Source: Gemmobacter caeni
GTDB lineage: Bacteria > Pseudomonadota > Alphaproteobacteria > Rhodobacterales > Rhodobacteraceae
Reading direction: 5' to 3'
Assembly (NCBI RefSeq): GCF_003054195.1
Contig: NZ_QBKP01000003.1
Span: forward strand, 186,001 to 250,000
Length of the DNA stretch: 64,000 nt
Part shown: positions 58,292 through 64,000 of the stretch, piece after piece
Layout: the number at the start of each line of letters is the position of its first letter
Numbering within the stretch: position 1 is the first letter of the stretch
Program-made: the position numbers and the translations under genes
Notes under the pieces: model-generated
What the model saw: only the letters and a program-made list of their open reading frames with translations
Database searches by the model: none
What the model was told of the DNA's origin: nothing

Positions 58292-58376
58292 GTTTTCCTA
58301 AAATATGATGATTTTCCGCGCCTTACGGGCCGCAGAAGTCTTACGCAGGACCATGCCGGATGGCCCTGCTTTCGCG

Positions 58377-59165
58377 TCAGAGATTGTCGGCCTGCGGCAT
58401 GCCGAGAACGTGGAAGCCGCCATCGACCCGCACCACCTCGCCCGTGGTGAAGGCGCCGTAATCCGAACACAGCCAGACCGCCGTGCCGCCCACCGCCTCC
58501 AGCGTCGCATTCGACCGCAGCGGCGCGTTCTGTTCGGTGTGCCGGTAGGTCGCGCGGGCGCCCCCGATGGCCGCACCCGCCAGCGTCTTCATCGGGCCGG
58601 GCGAAATGGCATTGACGCGGATCTTCTGCGGACCAAGGTCATTCGCCAGATAGCGCGTGGCGCTTTCCAGCGCGGCCTTGGCCACGCCCATCACGTTATA
58701 ATTCGGCGTGACGCGGTTCGACCCCTGGAAGGTCAGGGTGATCAGGCTGCCGCCATCCGGCATCATTTCAGCCGCGCGCCGGCTGACGTCGATGAAGGAG
58801 AAGCACGAAATATCAAGCGAATGCTTGAAATTGCCGCGGCTGGTATTGATGAACCGGCCCGTCAGCTCGTTCTTGTCGGAGAAGGCGATGGCATGGACGA
58901 GGAAATCCATCGTGCCCCAGCGATCCTTCAGCGCGCCGAAACAGGCCTCCAGACTTTCATCGTCGGTCACATCGACATCCACAAGGAAATCGCTGCCGAC
59001 CGAGGCAGCCAGCGGTTCGACCCGCTTGCCGAAGGCTTCACCCTGATACGAAAACGCCAGTTCTGCGCCTTCATCGGCCAGCGCCTTCGCGATGCCCCAG
59101 GCAATAGAGCGTTCGTTCGCGACACCCATAACGAGGCCGCGTTTGCCTTTCATCAGTTCCGCCAT
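58377..59165 (-). CDS. fabI: Enoyl-[acyl-carrier-protein] reductase (NADH)
   Basis: 262 aa. Last reductive step of each fatty acid elongation round and the triclosan target. Starts MKGKRGLVMGVANERSIAWGI-like (17 residues shown suffice: GVANERSIAWGIAKAL), with the YX6K catalytic motif in NYNVMGVAK and ISPGPMKTLAGAAI. 26 bases after fabB, same transcript. Confidence 0.97.
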   Translation of the reverse strand: MAELMKGKRGLVMGVANERSIAWGIAKALADEGAELAFSYQGEAFGKRVEPLAASVGSDFLVDVDVTDDESLEACFGALKDRWGTMDFLVHAIAFSDKNELTGRFINTSRGNFKHSLDISCFSFIDVSRRAAEMMPDGGSLITLTFQGSNRVTPNYNVMGVAKAALESATRYLANDLGPQKIRVNAISPGPMKTLAGAAIGGARATYRHTEQNAPLRSNATLEAVGGTAVWLCSDYGAFTTGEVVRVDGGFHVLGMPQADNL

Positions 59166-59191
59166 GCCGGCTCTCCCTGAAACGGGGGCAT

Positions 59192-60421
59192 TCAGCCCCG
59201 ATATTTGCTCATGACCAGCGTGGCATTGGTGCCGCCGAAGCCGAAGCTGTTGGACAACACGGAATCCAGTTCCACCCCTTCGCGGTAGGTGGTGGCGATT
59301 TCCTCGGGCTTCAGTTCGGGGTCAAGCTGGGTGACATTGGCCGAGGCCGCGATGAAATTGCCGTCCAGCATCAGCAGCGAATAGATCGCCTCATGCACGC
59401 CGGTCGCGCCGAGGCTGTGCCCGGTCAGAGATTTGGTCGACGAGATCGGCGGCACATTGCCTTCGCCAAAGACGCGGCGGATCGCCTTCACCTCGGTCAC
59501 GTCGCCCGCCGGGGTCGAGGTGCCGTGGGCGTTGATATAGTCGACCTTGCGGCCTTCCGGCAGCGTGGCGACCGCGAGGCGCATCGAGCGTTCGCCACCT
59601 TCGCCCGAGGGCGCCACCATGTCGTGACCGTCGGAAGTGGCACCATAGCCGGTAACTTCGGCATAAATCTTCGCGCCACGCGCAAGAGCGTGGTTCAGCT
59701 CTTCCAGCACCACGACGCCGCCGCCGCCCGCAATGACGAAACCGTCACGGGTGGCATCAAAGGCGCGGCTCGCGGTGGCGGGGCTGTCATTGTATTTCGA
59801 CGACATGGCGCCCATGGCGTCGAACAGGCAGCTCAGCGTCCAGTCAAGTTCCTCGCCGCCACCGGCGAACACGATGTCCTGCTTGCCCATCTGGATCAGT
59901 TCGGTGCCATTGCCGATGCAATGCGCCGAGGTCGAGCAGGCCGAGGTGATCGAATAGTTCACACCCTTGATCTTGAACGGCGTGGCGAGGCAAGCCGAGT
60001 TGGTCGAGGACATGCAGCGCGTGACCATGAAGGGGCCCATGCGCTTGGGCGCGCCCTTCTCGATCACGATCTGATGCGCCTGGAAGAAGTTGGAGGTCGA
60101 GGGCCCGCCGGAGCCCACGATGATCCCGGTGCGCTCGTTCGACACGTCGCCCGCCTCCAGCCCGCTATCCGCGATGGCCTGCTGCATGGCGAGGAAGTTA
60201 TAGGCTGCACCCGGCCCCATGAAGCGCAGGTCGCGTTTGTCGATATGGTCTTCCAGCACGATCTGCGGCATGCCATGAACCTGGCTGCGGAACCCGTGCT
60301 CGGCATATTCCGGCGCAAAGACGATGCCGGATTTCCCGGCGCGCAGGCTGGCTTCCACCTCGGCGGCATTGTTGCCGATCGGCGAGACGATTCCGATCCC
60401 GGTGATGACGACGCGACGCAT
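59192..60421 (-). CDS. fabB: 3-oxoacyl-[acyl-carrier-protein] synthase I
   Basis: 409 aa. Condensing enzyme needed for unsaturated fatty acids with FabA. Active Cys in [15 protein letters not shown], His in [12 protein letters not shown] and in [24 protein letters not shown] ends the protein. Separated from fabA by 277 bases with a terminator and a palindrome. Confidence 0.97.
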   Translation of the reverse strand: MRRVVITGIGIVSPIGNNAAEVEASLRAGKSGIVFAPEYAEHGFRSQVHGMPQIVLEDHIDKRDLRFMGPGAAYNFLAMQQAIADSGLEAGDVSNERTGIIVGSGGPSTSNFFQAHQIVIEKGAPKRMGPFMVTRCMSSTNSACLATPFKIKGVNYSITSACSTSAHCIGNGTELIQMGKQDIVFAGGGEELDWTLSCLFDAMGAMSSKYNDSPATASRAFDATRDGFVIAGGGGVVVLEELNHALARGAKIYAEVTGYGATSDGHDMVAPSGEGGERSMRLAVATLPEGRKVDYINAHGTSTPAGDVTEVKAIRRVFGEGNVPPISSTKSLTGHSLGATGVHEAIYSLLMLDGNFIAASANVTQLDPELKPEEIATTYREGVELDSVLSNSFGFGGTNATLVMSKYRG

Positions 60422-60611
60422 GGGGCCTCCCTCAAAATCTCAAGCCTGTTTAGGGCAGCGGGCCGGAAGGGGCAAGCGGGAAGGGGGCTTCCGGGGGCGG
60501 GGCAGGGCCTGTTGCAGGAGCGCCCTGCCGATATTACGCACGGATGCGGGCATCGTACCGGGGGTGGCCGGGGCGTGCGCGGACCGCGCTCTGACCTGCC
60601 CAAAGCCCTGA

Positions 60612-60627
60612 CCTGACGCATGTCAGG
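60612..60627. promoter_or_regulatory. Palindrome in the fabA-fabB gap
   Basis: CCTGAC-GCAT-GTCAGG, preceded by two copies of CTGACCTG (60591 and 60609 region). It sits about 190 bases upstream of fabB on the minus strand. Possible operator; the regulator is unknown. Confidence 0.35.
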
Positions 60628-60647
60628 ATGCGGCTTCGGAACTAAAA

Positions 60648-60674
60648 TGCCGGGCCTTTGCTTCAGGCCCGGCA
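60648..60674 (-). terminator. Terminator of fabA
   Basis: On the minus strand TGCCGGGCCT-GAAGCAA-AGGCCCGGCA is followed by TTTTAG, 25 bases after the fabA stop. It implies that fabB-fabI use their own promoter or read-through. Confidence 0.8.
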
Positions 60675-60698
60675 CAACACGCGCGATCTGACAGATGT

Positions 60699-61208
60699 TC
60701 AGTTTGCGCTGAGCGCGACTTTCATGTCGGTGACCTGATAGATGACCTCGCCATCGGCTTCGACGATGCCGTTGGCCACGCCCATGGTCAGGCGGCGGGT
60801 CTGGATCGCCTTGGTGAAATCGACCTTGTAGGTCAACAGCTTGCGGTCGGGCCGCACCATGCCGGTGAGCTTCACCTCGCCCACACCCAGCGCATAGCCG
60901 CGCCCCTGCCAGCCGCGCCAGCCGAGGTTGAAGCCGGTGAGCTGCCAGAGGCCGTCAAGGCCAAGGCAGCCGGGCATGATCGGGTTGCCGGGGAAGTGGC
61001 ATTCGAAGAACCATAGGTCGGGCGTGATGTCGAATTCGGCAACAACATGGCCCTTGCCGTGTTCGCCGCGATCTTCCGAGATGTCGGTGATGCGATCCAT
61101 CATCAGCATGGGCGGCGCCGGAAGCTGCGCATTGCCCGGTCCGAACAACTCGCCCCGTGCGCATTTCAGCAGATCGTCCTTGGTGAAGCTCGTCGGAAAT
61201 GCCGCCAT
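60699..61208 (-). CDS. fabA: 3-hydroxydecanoyl-[acyl-carrier-protein] dehydratase/isomerase
   Basis: 169 aa hotdog enzyme that introduces the cis double bond at C10. Active His in [14 protein letters not shown] and Asp in [14 protein letters not shown]. Divergent from the MFS gene across 138 bases. Confidence 0.97.
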   Translation of the reverse strand: MAAFPTSFTKDDLLKCARGELFGPGNAQLPAPPMLMMDRITDISEDRGEHGKGHVVAEFDITPDLWFFECHFPGNPIMPGCLGLDGLWQLTGFNLGWRGWQGRGYALGVGEVKLTGMVRPDRKLLTYKVDFTKAIQTRRLTMGVANGIVEADGEVIYQVTDMKVALSAN

Positions 61209-61346
61209 CTGGCCCTTTTCTCCTTTTATCCTTGGACCCCTCTATCACCCCGGTCTCTGCCGTGGCAAGGGTGGCGGACCCTGCCTGCGTGGGTTCCGCC
61301 GGGATCGCCGCGGCCGGGCAAGCGGTTTGTGGTGCGGGTGCGGGAA

Positions 61347-62606
61347 ATGCGCAGTTATCGGATGTTTCTGGCGGCTTCCGGGCTGGCCAACCTTGCGGAT
61401 GGGGTGGCGACGGTGGCCTGGCTGTGGGTCGCCACGCTGCTGACACGGGATGCGGCGCTGATCGCGCTTGTTCCGGTGGCCTTGCGGTTGCCCTGGGCGC
61501 TGTTCGCGTTGCCTGCCGGGATCGTCGCGGACCGGATGGACCGGCGCAGGCTGATCGTGGCGATGGATGGCCTGCGCGCGGCGGGTTTTGGGGCCGCTGC
61601 GATTGCCCTCTGGCTGGCCGCCCCGCTGCCGCCCGCCCCGGACAGCGGTGTGACCTCGCTGCCGCTGTTTGGCGCGCTGTGCCTGTCGGCGCTGATCGTC
61701 GGCGTGGCCGAGGTGTTTCGCGACAATGCCGCACAATCCTATCTGCCCGCCCTTGTCCCCTCGGAGGGGCTGGAACGCGCCAATGCCCGGCTCTGGCTGG
61801 TTGAGAGCGTCGGCAATGCACTGGTCGGCCCGGCGCTGGGGGCGGCGGCGCTGGGGCTGATGCTGGCCCTGCCTTTCGCGGGTAATGCGCTGGCTTACGC
61901 TCTGGCGGGGCTGATCATCGCGGGGATCGCCGGAGGCCCTGCATCCCCGCGCGCGGCAGCGGAGCGCAACTGGCGGCGCGAACTGGCCGAGGGCTGGGTT
62001 TTCCTGCGCGGCTCGCCGCTGCTGCGGATGCTCGCGGTGGCGACCGGGTTCTGGAACATGTTCGACAGCATGGTGATGTTCGCACTTGTGCTGCTGGCGC
62101 AGGAGAAGCTGGGTCTGCCTGCCGGGCAATACGGGCTTGTGCTGGCAGCGGCGGCGGTCGGGGGGATCGTTTCTGGCCTGATCGGGGACCGGGTGGTCCG
62201 CGCCATGGGGGCGGTGCGGCTGATGCGGGTCGCGCTGTTTTCCGGCGCACCCTGCTTTGCCGCCATGGCGGTAGCCCCCGGCCCGGTGACCGTGGGGCTG
62301 GCGCTGGGAATGGCGTGGTTCTGGGGCCTGACCTGGAACATCGTCTCGGTCTCGACCCGGCAGCGGTTGGTGCCGGATGCGATCCGGGGGAGGGTGAACA
62401 GCCTTTATCGCCTGATGGCTTGGGGCATGATGCCGGTCGGCTCGGCGTTGGCCGGGCTTGTCATCGGCCTTGCCGAAGCACCGCTGGGCCGCATCGCCGC
62501 GCTGGAGGCGTCGCTCTGGCTGGCCGCCGCCGGCACGCTGATCCTGACGCTGCTTGTCTGGCGGCCGCTTGGCACCTATCTCCCACAGGCATTGTTGCAA
62601 AAGTGA
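61347..62606 (+). CDS. Major facilitator superfamily transporter, exporter type
   Basis: 419 aa from the ATG at 61347; GTG codons at 61329 and 61332 are alternatives. About twelve helices in two halves, with the loop GIVADRMDRRRLIV (A-motif-like) after helix 2 and GLIGDRVVRAMGAVRLM in the second half. Resembles the MFS_3/enterobactin-exporter-like group (TIGR00900 style), which fits an iron-linked neighbourhood next to irr, but substrate is unknown. Confidence 0.85.
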   Translation: MRSYRMFLAASGLANLADGVATVAWLWVATLLTRDAALIALVPVALRLPWALFALPAGIVADRMDRRRLIVAMDGLRAAGFGAAAIALWLAAPLPPAPDSGVTSLPLFGALCLSALIVGVAEVFRDNAAQSYLPALVPSEGLERANARLWLVESVGNALVGPALGAAALGLMLALPFAGNALAYALAGLIIAGIAGGPASPRAAAERNWRRELAEGWVFLRGSPLLRMLAVATGFWNMFDSMVMFALVLLAQEKLGLPAGQYGLVLAAAAVGGIVSGLIGDRVVRAMGAVRLMRVALFSGAPCFAAMAVAPGPVTVGLALGMAWFWGLTWNIVSVSTRQRLVPDAIRGRVNSLYRLMAWGMMPVGSALAGLVIGLAEAPLGRIAALEASLWLAAAGTLILTLLVWRPLGTYLPQALLQK

Positions 62607-62635
62607 CGGTCGGGGGCGCAGGACGGGGAATGGGT

Positions 62636-62664
62636 TTGAAATCCCCGCCCGGCGGGCTTAGACT
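62636..62664 (+). promoter_or_regulatory. Sigma-70 promoter of irr
   Basis: TTGAAA, 17-base spacer, TAGACT, 27 bases before the irr start codon. Confidence 0.7.
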
Positions 62665-62691
62665 GCAAGGATCATTGGACCGGAAGGCAAG

Positions 62692-63120
62692 ATGACCGAG
62701 ACCGCAGACGATATGGTGATGGCGCGCGCAACCGGCTGGCTTGCGCAGGGGGGCTTGCGGCCGACGCGGCAGCGGCTGGCGCTGGCCTCGCTTCTGGTGG
62801 GGGATGGCGCGGATCGCCATGTCACCGCCGAAAGCCTGTTTGCCGCCTCGATGTCGGGCGAGGAGAAGGTCAGCCTCGCCACCGTCTATAACACCCTGCG
62901 GGCCTTCTGCGAGGCCGGGATCATGCAGGAAGTCGTGGTCGATGGTTCGAAAAGCTATTTCGATACCCGCATGGACGATCACCCGCATTTCTATTGGGAA
63001 GACGACGGCCGGCTGACCGATGCGCCCGCCGATCAGCTTGAGATCACCCGACTGCCCGATGCACCGGAAGGGGCCGAGATCGCGCGTGTCGATGTGGTGA
63101 TCCGCCTGCGGCGGCGCTGA
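62692..63120 (+). CDS. irr: Iron response regulator Irr (Fur family)
   Basis: 142 aa behind GGAAGG. Winged-helix DNA-binding part: GLRPTRQRLALASLL, HVTAESLFAA, VSLATVYNTLRAF. The Irr-type metal/heme site reads DDHPHFYWEDDG; there is no N-terminal Cys-Pro heme regulatory motif, so regulated decay via that site (as in Bradyrhizobium) is not expected. The C-terminal CxxC zinc site of Fur is absent. Irr represses or activates iron genes when iron is low. Confidence 0.93.
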   Translation: MTETADDMVMARATGWLAQGGLRPTRQRLALASLLVGDGADRHVTAESLFAASMSGEEKVSLATVYNTLRAFCEAGIMQEVVVDGSKSYFDTRMDDHPHFYWEDDGRLTDAPADQLEITRLPDAPEGAEIARVDVVIRLRRR

Positions 63121-63153
63121 TCGTTAGCGCAATCACGAAACCTGTCGCGCACG

Positions 63154-63180
63154 ACACAGTTGTGTGAAGAGCTGACACAA
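63154..63180. repeat. Inverted ACACA/TGTGT repeats between irr and rpoH
   Basis: ACACA-GT-TGTGT (63154-63165) is followed by a second arm ACACAA (63175-63180), so TTGTGT can pair with either side. It lies between the irr stop and the rpoH promoter, about 55 bases upstream of the latter. Confidence 0.4.
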
Positions 63181-63234
63181 AGCTCGAAATCACGACGGAA
63201 CATGAACATCTGACGTAAAAAGTATGGCATTGCC

Positions 63235-63263
63235 TTGCGACAGCACCGCATGCCGCCTAGATT
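63235..63263 (+). promoter_or_regulatory. Sigma-70 type promoter of rpoH
   Basis: TTGCGA, 17-base spacer, TAGATT, 52 bases before the start codon. Confidence 0.65.
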
Positions 63264-63315
63264 TTGCTGCCCCGTGCGGGGGATGACATTCCGCAGGGGC
63301 CAAGGGGGTCAGACG

Positions 63316-64000
63316 ATGAGCACCTATACCAACCTTCCCGCACCCAGCCCCGAACAGGGGCTGAACCGCTATCTTCAGGAAATCCGCAAGTTTCCGCTGC
63401 TGGAACCCGAAGAGGAATACATGCTGGCGAAGGCCTGGGTCGACCGTCAGGATTCGACGGCGGCGCACAGGCTGGTGACCAGCCACCTGCGGCTCGCCGC
63501 CAAGATTGCCATGGGTTATCGCGGCTATGGCCTGCCGCAGGCAGAAGTGATTTCCGAGGCGAATGTGGGCCTGATGCAGGCGGTGAAGCGCTTCGATCCC
63601 GAAAAGGGCTTCCGCCTTGCCACCTATGCGATGTGGTGGATTCGCGCGGCCATCCAGGAATACATCCTGCGGTCGTGGAGCCTTGTGAAACTGGGCACCA
63701 CCTCGGCGCAGAAGAAGCTGTTCTTCAATCTGCGCAAGGCCAAGGCCAAGCTTGGTGCGCTGGAGGAGGGGGATCTGCGCCCCGAAAACGTGGCGCAGAT
63801 CGCCAAGGATCTGTCGGTGACCGAGGAAGAGGTCATCGCGATGAACCGCCGCCTTTCGGGCTCGGATGCCTCGCTCAATGCGACGGTCGGGTCGGACGGC
63901 GATGGAACGACGCAGTGGCAGGACTGGCTGGAGGATGAAGACAGCGATCAGGCCGGCGCCTATGAGGAACGTGACGAACTGGACGCCCGGCGCGAGCTGC
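63316..64000 (+). CDS. rpoH: RNA polymerase sigma-32 factor RpoH, 3'-truncated by the window edge
   Basis: The ATG at 63316 opens a frame that runs to the end of the window (228 codons, about three quarters of the usual 298). It starts MSTYTNLPAPSPEQGLNRYL; region 2 has NVGLMQAVKRFDPEKGFRLA and TYAMWWIRAAIQEYILRSW, and the RpoH box QKKLFFNLRKAKAKLG is present, which separates it from RpoD. Directs heat-shock genes such as groESL, clpA and hsp20 in many bacteria. Rhodobacteraceae often carry two rpoH genes; which copy this is cannot be told. Confidence 0.95.
   Translation, partial: MSTYTNLPAPSPEQGLNRYLQEIRKFPLLEPEEEYMLAKAWVDRQDSTAAHRLVTSHLRLAAKIAMGYRGYGLPQAEVISEANVGLMQAVKRFDPEKGFRLATYAMWWIRAAIQEYILRSWSLVKLGTTSAQKKLFFNLRKAKAKLGALEEGDLRPENVAQIAKDLSVTEEEVIAMNRRLSGSDASLNATVGSDGDGTTQWQDWLEDEDSDQAGAYEERDELDARREL

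Noticed and set aside
61047-61346. A 100-residue N-terminal extension of the MFS gene
   Set aside because: It would run through the 5' part of fabA on the opposite strand, and the transporter fold begins at MRSYRMFLAASG.

Overview
This window looks like core chromosome of an alphaproteobacterium of the Rhodobacteraceae (Rhodobacter, Gemmobacter, Tabrizicola or Paracoccus type); this is inferred from content and order, not from a database search. Pointers are the high GC content, dense gene packing with many 4-base start/stop overlaps, an F1-only ATP synthase operon (atpHAGDC), Irr instead of Fur as the iron regulator, FabI with FabA/FabB, the Hsp20-DUF1150 pair, DUF2125, a Hint-domain protein, a divergent trxB/lrp pair and a groESL operon under CIRCE. 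No CRISPR array, insertion sequence, integrase or prophage gene was seen.

Layout. 1-8.5 kb: 3' part of RNase J, a convergent DEAD-box RNA helicase, a glycosyltransferase, prfC with a coupled CxxC protein, and secreted proteins. 8.5-12.8 kb: a Hint-domain protein, an SDR that lacks the usual Tyr/Lys pair, an ABC ATPase with no permease, and a WYL regulator behind a small monooxygenase-like gene. 12.9-18.3 kb: tatABC plus a DUF815 ATPase, facing surE-pcm-nlpD. 18.4-24.3 kb: a complete urease operon ureD-A-(hupE/ureJ)-B-C-E-F-G, then tRNA-Thr. 24.4-31 kb: ChaC-like enzyme, DUF2125 protein, M23 peptidase coupled to clpA, and gloB divergent from a methyltransferase. 31-37.6 kb: atpHAGDC, an H-type lectin-like protein, and prs. 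37.7-43 kb: a DsbA-like isomerase and an alpha/beta hydrolase, facing a run of enzymes (threonine aldolase, YcgN-like, ribF, MaoC/PhaJ-like hydratase, HAD). 43-46.4 kb: Mn-dependent pyrophosphatase, GFA protein, one AT-rich orphan gene, TraB/GumN protein. 46.4-54.2 kb: groESL, a DMT exporter, purEK, DUF465, hsp20-DUF1150, trxB and lrp. 54.2-54.7 kb: a gene-free stretch that folds into a multi-branched RNA-like structure. 54.7-58.3 kb: a 48-aa protein, pgeF-midA-lgt, ubiK, tRNA-Gly. 58.4-64 kb: fabI-fabB, fabA, an MFS transporter, irr and the 5' part of rpoH.

Themes. Protein quality control and stress genes recur (groESL, hsp20, clpA, trxB, pcm, rpoH), as do envelope genes (tat, nlpD, lgt, M23, fab). 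The most interesting unexplained signals are the structured element at about 54.24-54.42 kb, stacked palindromes in front of the MaoC/PhaJ-like gene, a short motif repeated behind three plus-strand genes, the AT-rich orphan gene at 44.65 kb, and five promoters that share a TTGCGN -35 box.
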